A DNA stretch of 64,000 nt, taken from positions 434,001 through 498,000 of the forward strand of contig JBMFVE010000001.1 in assembly GCA_049966155.1 (NCBI GenBank), written 5' to 3'. Origin of the DNA: JBMFVE01 sp049966155 (GTDB lineage: Bacteria > Bacteroidota > Ignavibacteria > Kryptoniales > JAKASW01). Below the pieces are notes generated by a model, which worked only from the letters and a program-made list of their open reading frames with translations, did no database searches and had not been told where the DNA came from. Positions 51,390 to 60,105 of this stretch are shown piece by piece. The stretch's first letter is position 1; the number at the start of each line of letters is the position of its first letter. Made by a program: the position numbers and the translations under genes.

Positions 51390-52742
51390 TTAAATTAAAC
51401 CATCAATTACTTCTATAACAGGCAAAAAGTCTTTCACTTTCCCCTGATTCCTGACGGTATCTTTAAGAGCATCAATTGGAAAGATACCTGTCAGCTTTAT
51501 TGCAGCGGATATCCCGCCAAAAGCTGCTGCAGTTGCAGACAATTTCTCTCTCAGTGGAAGACGGCGAACAATTCCGGAACATTCGGGTAGTTTGAGCGAG
51601 CTGTCAGAAATTATGAGTGTGGTTTCAGTTGAGCGACTGAAAACACCCTGAATGATTAACTCTCCCACACCGTCATCCGAAACAACAACTATGATATCTG
51701 GACTGTCAATTCCAGTATAGTTGATTTCCCGCTTGCTTAACACAACTTCAGAAAGCGAAAAGCCGGTACCCTGGGTCACAGGGTTGTCGTTTTTCTGCGT
51801 CCCATTTGCCCCGCTCAGCACAGCAGCTTGAACAAGCAAATGTGCTGAATATTGAACCCGCTCTCCTGCGGTTCCAGCAATTACAAATCCAATCTGGTTA
51901 TCAATGGCATTTACATACTTTGGGGTGATTCCTTCTTCCTTCGCTGATTTCACAAAATTGGATGGAAACTTTTCTTTATACGCAGCGCCAAAGTCTTTTC
52001 TACCTTTAATATTTAAAATTGTTCCCATCTCAAGTATTTTTCCCGGATAGACTTCTGCTAACTTATTTCCACGAATAGAATTGCCCCTTAATGCATATTC
52101 AGTGCAAAGTTCGAGCACCTCCACCAGAGCAAACCCTGGATATTCGATCGCTTCAGCAATCGTGTCAGAGAGGTCTTTGTCAGTTGCTGCTTTCCTCGCT
52201 AAAAATCCGGCATTTGCTCCTTCCAGAATCTTAATAATGTCAACAGGTGGGATGATGTTGCCATGCGGTGTTGTAGTGGTTACAAACCCCATTGGTGAAA
52301 AGCCGGAATTCTGACCCCCAGTCATACCAAAGAGAAAATTGTTGTAAAGGATCACTGTCAAATCAACATTTAACTGAGCAGCGTTAACCAGATGGAGCAA
52401 GCCGATTAAAGCACCGCCATCGCCAATCACAACAATATTTTTTAAATTTGAATCGCCAAGAATCGAATCCGCTAACTCTATACCGGTTGCAAATGCAGTT
52501 GACCTCCCATGAGTTGTGTGAAAAGTGTGAACTGCATCAAAGAGCGCATCAACAAGGCCAACACAACCAATGTCGCTTGTAATGTTTACCCTCATCGGAT
52601 CTAACTGAAGCATAATCAATGCATCATTTATTGCACGAGTTACATGATGATGCCCGCAGCCTTTGCAAAACGGAAACTGTGCCTCTGCTTTAAGATATGT
52701 TTTTTTCACCATTTCAGAATTAAATGTTCCTGTATCTCTCAT
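51390..52742 (-). CDS. korB: 2-oxoacid:ferredoxin oxidoreductase, beta subunit fused to gamma domain
   Basis: 450 residues. Residues 1-~265 are the thiamine-diphosphate-binding beta subunit: FCKGCGHHHVTRAI (C26, C29), DIGC at 60, and the TPP motif VIGDGGALIGLLHLVNAAQ..LTVILYNN (106-135). Residues ~283-430 align in pattern with the gamma subunit (FVIAGTAGERVQYSAHLLVQAAV ... SPDIIVVVSDDGV), but the usual glycine-rich GxGGQG is replaced by GTAGERV. Separate beta and gamma subunits are the rule. With the alpha subunit encoded 3 nt upstream it would decarboxylate a 2-oxoacid (2-oxoglutarate or branched-chain) and reduce ferredoxin. Confidence 0.85.
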   Translation of the reverse strand: MRDTGTFNSEMVKKTYLKAEAQFPFCKGCGHHHVTRAINDALIMLQLDPMRVNITSDIGCVGLVDALFDAVHTFHTTHGRSTAFATGIELADSILGDSNLKNIVVIGDGGALIGLLHLVNAAQLNVDLTVILYNNFLFGMTGGQNSGFSPMGFVTTTTPHGNIIPPVDIIKILEGANAGFLARKAATDKDLSDTIAEAIEYPGFALVEVLELCTEYALRGNSIRGNKLAEVYPGKILEMGTILNIKGRKDFGAAYKEKFPSNFVKSAKEEGITPKYVNAIDNQIGFVIAGTAGERVQYSAHLLVQAAVLSGANGTQKNDNPVTQGTGFSLSEVVLSKREINYTGIDSPDIIVVVSDDGVGELIIQGVFSRSTETTLIISDSSLKLPECSGIVRRLPLREKLSATAAAFGGISAAIKLTGIFPIDALKDTVRNQGKVKDFLPVIEVIDGLI

Positions 52743-52745
52743 TTT

Positions 52746-53882
52746 TTATAATTCGCTATTAAGAATTGCTTGCTCTATTTCACCCGGAGTAATCATACGT
52801 CCAACAGCATTTACTCGAATAATTTCTTTCCCGGGAAACAATCTCTCAATCTCCTGCTTGTACAAACCCATTATATTCTCTTCCGCAATTACAACCCTGT
52901 GCATCTCTTTTGTAAGCTCCAGAAGCTGATTTTCAGGAACAGGATAAAGTGTTTTCAAGTTGATAAGAGATACCTTACGGCCACTTGCTCTGATCCTCCT
53001 GACCGCCTCTTTTGCTGTTCTTGCTGTTATGCCGTAACTTAAGATTACAATATCTGAACCTGCCTGCAGATCTGTTCCCAGTGTTATAATCTCTTGTGCA
53101 TGCCCTTCGATTTTCTTCTGCAAATGCCTCAGTACATCTATAGTTTCCAATGAATTCTTTTGCAATCTTCCTGATTTGTCATGTGCGGATCCGGTAACGG
53201 TTACTTTCACCTTCCCTCCTACCGGAGCAAATGGCGGTACGTCTTCTAAAGCCTTGAAATCATATGAACGAAAATTCCCTCCATTGTTTGAAGCATAAAG
53301 GTTTCTTGGCGTAACCTGACATGTTGGAAGACCTTCGTAGTCAACGTTTTCCGACGTCATTCCAACTTCCTTATCTGTCAACAATACAACGGGAGTACGT
53401 AATTTTTCTGAAACGTTAAATGAATGTATAGTAAGTTCATAGGCCTCAATTGGTGTGCTCGGACAAAAAACAGGTATGGTATAACCACCGCCTATAGAAT
53501 GGCCCACGAACAACACATCCCCCTGTCCACCTTGAGTAGCTCCCCCCGTACTGGGGCCGAGCCTCTGCACAAAGGCAATTACCAGAGGTGTTTCAGTCAT
53601 GACTGCAAACTGAAGAGTTTCAACCATAAGTGAAAAACCGGGGCCGGATGTTGCAGTCATGGCTTTGAAACCTCTTTGCGATGCCCCAACAACATACGCT
53701 AATGCGGTTATTTCATCAGGTGAAGATATTGCAACATCCCCCCTGGCAGAAAGCTCATCTATCATCTTCTTATAAATTCCCGAAGCAGGTGTAATTGGGT
53801 AACCAGCAAAAAATCTGCAGCCTGCTGCAATTGCGCCCTCAGCTATCATCTGGTTCCCGCTTCTAATCCTAAAAGTTGCCAA
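52746..53882 (-). CDS. korA: 2-oxoacid:ferredoxin oxidoreductase alpha subunit (KorA-like)
   Basis: 378 residues. The pyrimidine-binding domain starts ASGNQ-like (SGNQMIAEGAIAAGCRFFAGYPITPASGIYKKM), followed by SSPDEITALAYVVGASQRGFKAMTATSGPGFSLM and the KorA-typical GPSTGGATQGGQGDVLF. The C-terminal domain (IVILSYGITARTAKEAV) completes the subunit. GPSTG..QGD points to 2-oxoglutarate or branched-chain 2-oxoacids rather than pyruvate. It is 33 nt downstream of porB and 3 nt before the beta-gamma fusion gene. Confidence 0.87.
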   Translation of the reverse strand: MATFRIRSGNQMIAEGAIAAGCRFFAGYPITPASGIYKKMIDELSARGDVAISSPDEITALAYVVGASQRGFKAMTATSGPGFSLMVETLQFAVMTETPLVIAFVQRLGPSTGGATQGGQGDVLFVGHSIGGGYTIPVFCPSTPIEAYELTIHSFNVSEKLRTPVVLLTDKEVGMTSENVDYEGLPTCQVTPRNLYASNNGGNFRSYDFKALEDVPPFAPVGGKVKVTVTGSAHDKSGRLQKNSLETIDVLRHLQKKIEGHAQEIITLGTDLQAGSDIVILSYGITARTAKEAVRRIRASGRKVSLINLKTLYPVPENQLLELTKEMHRVVIAEENIMGLYKQEIERLFPGKEIIRVNAVGRMITPGEIEQAILNSEL

Positions 53883-53915
53883 CCGAAATCTCCTCAGGTT
53901 ATCTTCTCATTTCAA

Positions 53916-54836
53916 TTATCGTGTTTTCTTAATGGCTTTTTCTTTTTTTCTCGACATCCGAACTCTCTCTTCAAGCCTTTGCCATTCCTCATCGACAATT
54001 TGCTGGATTCTCTCTATGTCAGTTTCATTTAAATGGCGAAAGCGCCCCTGGACCCTTATGTACTCTTTGACCGATCTCCCCTCAGGTGTGTGGGTAAACC
54101 TGAAGTCAATTCCATCAAAAACTTCGATTAATGGAAAGACTTTACTTTCCACTGCAAGTCTGGATACCTTAATCGTGTCCTCAGGTTCAAATTTCCATCC
54201 TGGAGGACATGGAGAGAAAACGTGGATAAACCTCGTTCCCTTTACCATCTTTGCTTTTTGGATTTTTGCAATCATATCATCAGGGTACGCAACCGTTGCA
54301 GTTGCTAAGTATGGGATCCTGTGTGCGGCCAGAACCTCAATGATGTTTTTCTTTTGCTCCCCCTTTGGTGATTCTGATGGCGTGGTTGTCGTCCATGCCC
54401 CATATGGAGTTGCTGAGCTTCTTTGAATTCCTGTGTTCATATATGCTTCATTATCATAACAAATGTAAATAAAATCCTCGTTTCTTTCTGCCGCTCCGGA
54501 CAATGCCTGAAATCCAATATCAAATGTCCCCCCATCACCAGCAAAAGCAACAACAGTAGTCTCACGATCACCCTGCATTTCTAATCCTGCTTTAATTCCA
54601 CTTGCAGTTGAAGCAGCTGTTTCAAAAGCAGTATGAAACACCGGGACTCCAGCCGCAGAATAAGGCACCGGTCCGTCAATCACCGACCAGCAACAAGCAG
54701 GTATCACAAGCACTGTTTTGCGGCCAAGTGCTTTCAGCGCATAACGCATGGTCAAAGTAGCGCCGCATCCCGGGCATGCAAAATGGCCAGGGGAAAGGAT
54801 TTCTTCTGGTGGTAGCTGGTATTTTATCTGGCTCAT
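53916..54836 (-). CDS. porB: Pyruvate:ferredoxin oxidoreductase beta subunit
   Basis: 306 residues. The TPP- and cluster-binding subunit: HFACPGCGATLTMRYALKALG (C21, C24), IPACCWSVIDG (C48/C49), the TPP motif VVAFAGDGGTFDIGFQALSGAAER and YICYDNEAYMNTGIQRSS. These are PorB features, including YMNTG. It lies 22 nt after porA. With PorA, PorG and the PorD part of the fusion it converts pyruvate and CoA to acetyl-CoA and CO2 with reduction of ferredoxin, or the reverse. Confidence 0.92.
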   Translation of the reverse strand: MSQIKYQLPPEEILSPGHFACPGCGATLTMRYALKALGRKTVLVIPACCWSVIDGPVPYSAAGVPVFHTAFETAASTASGIKAGLEMQGDRETTVVAFAGDGGTFDIGFQALSGAAERNEDFIYICYDNEAYMNTGIQRSSATPYGAWTTTTPSESPKGEQKKNIIEVLAAHRIPYLATATVAYPDDMIAKIQKAKMVKGTRFIHVFSPCPPGWKFEPEDTIKVSRLAVESKVFPLIEVFDGIDFRFTHTPEGRSVKEYIRVQGRFRHLNETDIERIQQIVDEEWQRLEERVRMSRKKEKAIKKTR

Positions 54837-54858
54837 CTTTAATTCTCCTTAAATTCTG

Positions 54859-56070
54859 TCACACTTCCTTATGTTTCAAACCTATCCAGATAGTTTCACT
54901 TTCAGGCCTGTCGTTCTTAATCATGTAGTTAAACATTTCCTCAATTGTTGACGGCGTGATATCTCTTCCCCCAAGACCTGCTATGAAGCCAAAAAGAGGA
55001 GGCCTAACCGAAGAATTGTAAAGCACTGCTTTCGTTTCCTGATAAATTATGCCTGTAGCACCAAAAGAAATATCTCTATCCATCACGCCAATCTTACGAG
55101 CTTTCTTCACCAGTTTATAAATCTCTTCATAAGGGAAAGGTCTAAAGACCCGCAGCTTGACCATTCCGACAGGAAAGCCCAAGCTGCGCATTGAGTCTAC
55201 AACTATCCGTGCCGTACTTGAAGCGGTTGCTGCGGTAATCAATATAAATTCTGCATCTTCAGTCTGATATTCCTCAACCAGCCCGCCGTAGGATCTCCCA
55301 AACTTTTCAGTATATTCCGTGTTAACCTGGCGTATTACGTCGCGTGCATCTTCCATTGCCCTGTATAATTTATATCTTACCTCCATATAAGCTTCAGGCC
55401 CGATAAGTGCCCCAAAAGCGTGCGGATCAGAGGGATCGACTTTAAAGATAGCCTTACGCGGTGGCAGGAATTCGTCAACTATCTCCTGCCTGGGAATAGC
55501 CACAGGTTCCGAAGTATGGCTTAGGAAGAATGCATCCAGATTTATCATAACCGGGAGCAAAACCGTTTCTGCTATCCTGTACGCTTGCAGAACAGTGTCC
55601 AGCACCTCTTGATTACTCTCAGCGTAGAACTGAATCCAGCCGGTATCTCTCTGAGAAAGACTATCATTATGATCCACATAAATTGACCACGGGGGCGCCA
55701 TTGCCCTGTTGACATTCACCATGACTATTGGAAGCCTGCTTCCTGCAGCCCAATGCAAAAGTTCATGCATTAGTGCCAATCCCTGAGAAGAAGTAGCAGT
55801 AAATGCGCGAGCACCGCTTATAGAAGCTCCGATGCAGGAAGCCATTGCAGAATGCTCAGATTCAACTTTGATAAATTTTGCTGAAAGTTCGCCGTGGCTA
55901 ACGATTTCAGATAGCTTTTCCACCACTCCCGTTTGAGGAGTTATCGGGTATGCTGATATCACCTGCACCTTTGCCAGTTTAACTGCATATGATGCAGCGT
56001 GAGTTCCTTCAATAACAAGAACCTTATCTACAGATGAATGAAGTAAATTTTCTTTCTCAGCTAAGCCCAT
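54859..56070 (-). CDS. porA: Pyruvate:ferredoxin oxidoreductase alpha subunit
   Basis: 403 residues. The N-terminal pyrimidine domain shows VISAYPITPQTGVVEKLSE, KVESEHSAMASCIGASISGAR, and TSSQGLALMHELLHWAAGSRLPIVM, followed by VNVNRAMAPPWSIYVDHNDS, all typical of PorA. The C-terminal domain (FILITAATASSTARIVVDSM, VKLRVFRPFPYEEI) is complete. It overlaps the flavoprotein-ferredoxin gene by 10 nt. Confidence 0.92.
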   Translation of the reverse strand: MGLAEKENLLHSSVDKVLVIEGTHAASYAVKLAKVQVISAYPITPQTGVVEKLSEIVSHGELSAKFIKVESEHSAMASCIGASISGARAFTATSSQGLALMHELLHWAAGSRLPIVMVNVNRAMAPPWSIYVDHNDSLSQRDTGWIQFYAESNQEVLDTVLQAYRIAETVLLPVMINLDAFFLSHTSEPVAIPRQEIVDEFLPPRKAIFKVDPSDPHAFGALIGPEAYMEVRYKLYRAMEDARDVIRQVNTEYTEKFGRSYGGLVEEYQTEDAEFILITAATASSTARIVVDSMRSLGFPVGMVKLRVFRPFPYEEIYKLVKKARKIGVMDRDISFGATGIIYQETKAVLYNSSVRPPLFGFIAGLGGRDITPSTIEEMFNYMIKNDRPESETIWIGLKHKEV

Positions 56071-57740
56071 TGCAATTCCTCCTCTACCAGTTCCATCGCG
56101 TCACGCGGACACTCATTGACACATATTCCACACCCCTTGCAGTGATCATAGTCTATTTTGTAATCTCCAAATTCATCCTTGCTTATAGCAACATCGGGAC
56201 AAAAAGTCAGGCAAACATCACAGTGTAAACACGTCCCGCAACTAAAGCACCTATCAACCTCACGGAGAGCTCGTTCCTCACTAACTGTTTTGTTAACCTC
56301 CCTGAAGGAGGCCTTGCTCTTCGTCAATGAAATGCGAGGCACCTGAAGGCGTTTTTCGTGTGGAAAATAAAATGTATTAATATTTTCCGGCTTAACCACA
56401 CTTTCCGGCTCAGTGGGTTTATTGGATTTCCAGCCGAGGAATTCATCAATTGCCCCGGCAGCTTCCTTTCCTGCGCGAATTGCATTGACCACCGTCCCAT
56501 ACGGATTCGTCGCTGCATCCCCTCCAGCATATATTCCAGGCACCCCTGTCGAGTGTGCATCATCCACAACAATCCTTACACTTTTCTTTAAAAACGAATA
56601 TGGAATAAAAGATAGATCTGGATCTTCCCCAATTGCTGTAATAACCGTATCCGCTTCCACAATAAACTCTGTGCCTTTTATTGGCACTGGTTTTCTCCTT
56701 CCGCTTTCGTCTGGCTCATCAAGCTGCATTCTCTGCATTTCAATCCCACTTACTATTCCCCCTCTCCCGACAACGCGAAGAGGTGCAATAAGAAAGTCGA
56801 ATTTCACACCTTCCTTCTCAGCTTCTTCAATCTCTTCGGGAACGGCCGGCATTTCTTTTCTTGTTCGGCGGTATAGAATACTTACATCTTTTCCAAGGCG
56901 TAACAAACTCCTTGCCGCATCAATTGCAGTGTTCCCTCCGCCAATCACAACAACCTTTTCTCCAACCTTCGGCGTCCTGCCTGTATTTAGTTTATGCAGG
57001 AAATCTACGCCACTGATGACTCCTTCAAGTTCTTCGCCTTCAATGCCGAGTCTTTTACTCCTTGTCGCACCAACGGCAATAAAGACAGCATCAAACTTTT
57101 CAAGTTCAGACCATGGGATATTTTCCCCTACTTTTGAATTTGTCCTTATTACTACCCCAAGATTCACTATGTCACCAATTTCTTTGTCGAGAATGTTCCT
57201 GGGGAGACGGTATTGAGGTATGCCGTAGCGCAGCATCCCGCCCACTTCGGCTTCCGCCTCAAAGATTGTCACACGATATCCACGCCTGACGAGATGGTAT
57301 GCACATGATAACCCGGCTGGGCCGGAACCAATCACCGCTACCTTCTCGCTCTTCAAATTATTAGCCGTATGAGGGATGTGCTTGTCAAGATTCTGATCAG
57401 CAATAAACCGCTCTATGCTATGGATTGCAATTGCTTCATCATAAGATGCGCGGTTGCATTGGTTTTCGCATGGATGATAACATACTCTCCCCGTTACGCC
57501 CGGCAGAGGATTATCTTCCAGTATCTTATACCATGCACGCTCGTACTTTCTTTCACGGACAAGGTCGAAATATTCTGGTATCTTCTCACCAGCAGGACAT
57601 CCAACTTCACATGGTGATGTCCTGTTCCTGTAAATTGGCCTAACATGCCGCCAGCTCCCGGTTGAAATTTTTCTCGTAGAATCTAAAGACAAAGCCAAAG
57701 GCGGCATTTCCTCCACCGATGTAAATTTGTACTGAGCCAT
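56061..57740 (-). CDS. GltD/NfnB-like FAD-NAD(P) oxidoreductase fused to PorD-type ferredoxin
   Basis: 559 residues in three parts. Residues ~40-100 bind Fe-S clusters as in the GltD family (PCEVGCPAGEKIP, C44/C48; CYHPCENQCNR, C87/C91/C95). Residues ~130-440 are the tandem dinucleotide-binding flavoprotein (VAVIGSGPAGLSCAYHL, VVVIGGGNTAIDAARSL, GIYAGGDAATNPYGTVVNAI). Residues ~496-550 are a cysteine-rich module with two clusters (C498-C514 and C534-C544, CKGCGICVNECP) like PorD, the delta subunit of POR. No separate porD exists in the operon, so this protein probably supplies delta and connects the enzyme's electrons to NAD(P)H. Confidence 0.88.
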   Translation of the reverse strand: MAQYKFTSVEEMPPLALSLDSTRKISTGSWRHVRPIYRNRTSPCEVGCPAGEKIPEYFDLVRERKYERAWYKILEDNPLPGVTGRVCYHPCENQCNRASYDEAIAIHSIERFIADQNLDKHIPHTANNLKSEKVAVIGSGPAGLSCAYHLVRRGYRVTIFEAEAEVGGMLRYGIPQYRLPRNILDKEIGDIVNLGVVIRTNSKVGENIPWSELEKFDAVFIAVGATRSKRLGIEGEELEGVISGVDFLHKLNTGRTPKVGEKVVVIGGGNTAIDAARSLLRLGKDVSILYRRTRKEMPAVPEEIEEAEKEGVKFDFLIAPLRVVGRGGIVSGIEMQRMQLDEPDESGRRKPVPIKGTEFIVEADTVITAIGEDPDLSFIPYSFLKKSVRIVVDDAHSTGVPGIYAGGDAATNPYGTVVNAIRAGKEAAGAIDEFLGWKSNKPTEPESVVKPENINTFYFPHEKRLQVPRISLTKSKASFREVNKTVSEERALREVDRCFSCGTCLHCDVCLTFCPDVAISKDEFGDYKIDYDHCKGCGICVNECPRDAMELVEEELQWA

Positions 57741-57756
57741 TTTGCGCTCCTTTTAT

Positions 57757-58341
57757 TTATGAGGTATGCACCCAGTTACGTGAGATAAATTTCATATCAG
57801 GGACTGTTTCATAAGCCTGAACAGCAGCCTCTGCATTTTCATCTGGCATTATAGGCACACCCTCCTTAATTGCCTCAACTACAGCATCAATGCCAACCAG
57901 CCCTGTAAATTTTGCAAAGGCACCCAGAATCGCTGTATTGACAATTGGAATGCTCTTTGTTCCAAGATTATGCTGCACAGCAATTTCCGCAGCATCAATG
58001 GCAGCAGCAATGTACTTTTCCGGAAAGTGAAACAATTCAATTGGATTTGCGCTGTTGACAAGAACGCTGCCGCCTGTCTTCAGTCCTGAAAGAACATTTG
58101 TGGATTTTATCAGAGTTGCATCAAGTATAATTAGATGATCAGGCTCGTAAATTGCCGTGCGCAGACGAACTGGCCCATCATCTATCCGTGTAAATGCCAG
58201 TACAGGTGCCCCACGACGCTCAACACCAAAAGACGGAAACGATTGTGCAAATTTACCTTCTTTAAAGAACGCCGCTGCCAGTATTTTGGCTGCAACTACC
58301 GCACCCTGTCCACCCCTTCCATGCATCCTGATTTCAATCAT
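57757..58341 (-). CDS. porG: Pyruvate:ferredoxin oxidoreductase gamma subunit
   Basis: 194 residues, standard for PorG. It opens with IEIRMHGRGGQGAVVAAKILAAAFF, the gamma glycine-rich signature, followed by GKFAQSFPSFGVERRGAPVLAFTRID and the EPDHLIILDATLI segment. It is first in the minus-strand oxidoreductase operon, 16 nt before the flavoprotein fusion gene; a GAGGAG site lies upstream of its ATG. Confidence 0.92.
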   Translation of the reverse strand: MIEIRMHGRGGQGAVVAAKILAAAFFKEGKFAQSFPSFGVERRGAPVLAFTRIDDGPVRLRTAIYEPDHLIILDATLIKSTNVLSGLKTGGSVLVNSANPIELFHFPEKYIAAAIDAAEIAVQHNLGTKSIPIVNTAILGAFAKFTGLVGIDAVVEAIKEGVPIMPDENAEAAVQAYETVPDMKFISRNWVHTS

Positions 58342-58655
58342 TTTGAATCTCCTCTTTAATTGGAGTTCCTCTTACTGCCGCATTCTTCAATCTTAGATTT
58401 CAAATGATGCAAACTTTTGGCTTGACATCAACTCACTAAATTTCATCGACCATATTGCCTCAAACCCCGTGCCTGAATGAGTCCATTATTTGAAACTAAA
58501 TTTTAACGTATCTCAGACCGTTGAGTCAAGTTGCCTCACCGACCTGTGGCATTGCCCAAAGTTGAGAAATTCAACGCCTATAATCTGTGGAAGAAGATTG
58601 GCCATGAAAAGATTGTTGATATTTTCGAAATTCTATAAATAAATAAAGGAAACCC
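58342..58655. other. Divergent intergenic region, por operon / tatD
   Basis: 314 bp between the divergent porG and TatD-radical SAM genes. It must contain the por operon promoter (minus) and the tatD promoter (plus). I see no stable hairpin, repeat or open frame of note, and no confident -10/-35, Bacteroidota -7/-33 or sigma-54 (-24/-12) element. Confidence 0.5.
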
Positions 58656-60065
58656 ATGGAATATTTTGTCGATTCGCATTCTCATATAAATGATGATAAA
58701 TTCAAATCTATTGATGAAGTTATTCATCGAGCAAATGATGCAAGAGTAAAATATATTATCGTTCCGGGATGGGATATTGAATCGAGCGAAAAAGCCATAA
58801 AACTTGCGGAGACTTACGACTCTGTTTATGCAATTGTCGGATTTCATCCACACGAAGCATATAGGGTAGATCATGCAGCACTCAGGACTCTCGAAGAGAT
58901 GGCGTCTCACAAAAAGGTGGTAGGCATAGGTGAAATTGGCCTCGACTATCATTACAATTTTTCACCACCCGAGGCACAACAGCGCGTTTTCGAGGAACAA
59001 ATTCTAATAGCGAAAGAGAAGAATTTACCTGTCTCAATCCACAGCAGAGAGTCAGACTTGGACCTGCTTCATATACTTGAACGCCACGCCACAGATTGGA
59101 TTCTTCCCAGAAGGTTTACTTATCAAATTAAACCGCAACCAAGGGGAGTTTTGCACAGCTTCAACTCGCCATTGAGTACAGCACGCAAAGGGATTGAACT
59201 CGGGTTCTACCTCGGGATAAGCGGAATGATCACTTTCACGAAAAGAAAGGGTGAAGACCATCTTTCCGAAATTCTGCGGCACATCCAACCCGAGCACTTT
59301 CTCCTTGAGACAGATGCACCATATTTGACTCCATTTCCATTTAGAGGGCGTATTAACGAACCATCTTACATACCATTAATCGCAGCAGCGATTGCTCAAG
59401 CAGAACATCTTACAACTGAAGATGTTGCACGCATTACAAGCTACAATGCCTACAAACTGTTTGGAATAGGTGAACAGCCAAAACCGCGTTTTACATATAA
59501 AATAAACAACTCTTTATACATTAACCTCACCATGCGTTGTGATTCCGATTGCATCTTTTGCGACAGAAAAGGGGAGGCAATGGTGAAAGGATATAACCTC
59601 CACATCGAGAGGGAACCTTCTGTCGACGAAATTATTTCAGAGATCGAAGATCCTTCCATGTACGATGAGATCGTCTTTTGTGGATACGGAGAACCGACCA
59701 TCAGGCTTGATGCACTTAAGCAAGTTGCGCAATTTGTAAAGAACCACGGGGGTAAAACACGTCTCGATACAGATGGCCATGGAAGCCTGATTAATCATCG
59801 GGATATTGTCCCGGAACTTGTCGGCCTGATTGATTCAGTTTCAATTAGTCTCAATTCACTAGACCCTGATGAATATGGCCAACTGATGCAAGTTAAACCT
59901 CATCCTTACTTTGATGAGATGATAAAATTCGCAATGGAAGCAAATGAAAAGATCGGCAACGTGACGATGACGGTGGTCGAACTCGACAATATTGATACTG
60001 ATAAAGCACGCAGATTTGTGGAACAAAAATTAGGGGCTAAATTTAAAATCAGACCTCTATTTTAA
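58656..60065 (+). CDS. TatD-family hydrolase fused to radical SAM domain
   Basis: 469 residues. Residues 1-~270 are a TatD metal-dependent nuclease: VDSHSHIND (H8, H10), VGIGEIGLDYHY (E93), SIHSRES (H129), VLHSFNS (H167) and LLETDAPYLTPFPFRG (D220). Residues ~280-469 are a short radical SAM domain with CX3CX2C (C295, C299, C302 in MRCDSDCIFCDRKG), then FCGYGEPTIRLD and RLDTDGHG. It resembles the family of radical SAM proteins encoded next to tatD, here in one chain. The substrate of the radical SAM part is unknown. AGGAAA precedes the ATG. Confidence 0.87.
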   Translation: MEYFVDSHSHINDDKFKSIDEVIHRANDARVKYIIVPGWDIESSEKAIKLAETYDSVYAIVGFHPHEAYRVDHAALRTLEEMASHKKVVGIGEIGLDYHYNFSPPEAQQRVFEEQILIAKEKNLPVSIHSRESDLDLLHILERHATDWILPRRFTYQIKPQPRGVLHSFNSPLSTARKGIELGFYLGISGMITFTKRKGEDHLSEILRHIQPEHFLLETDAPYLTPFPFRGRINEPSYIPLIAAAIAQAEHLTTEDVARITSYNAYKLFGIGEQPKPRFTYKINNSLYINLTMRCDSDCIFCDRKGEAMVKGYNLHIEREPSVDEIISEIEDPSMYDEIVFCGYGEPTIRLDALKQVAQFVKNHGGKTRLDTDGHGSLINHRDIVPELVGLIDSVSISLNSLDPDEYGQLMQVKPHPYFDEMIKFAMEANEKIGNVTMTVVELDNIDTDKARRFVEQKLGAKFKIRPLF

Positions 60066-60105
60066 AATTAAATAGTAATTTAATGAGCAGCTGAAGATTA
60101 AAGTT

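Noticed and set aside
56413..57216. Long plus-strand frame (267 codons) opposite the flavoprotein-ferredoxin gene
   Set aside because: It is antisense to a gene with clear Fe-S and FAD motifs; its composition is low-complexity Ser/Pro/Ile, typical of a shadow frame.
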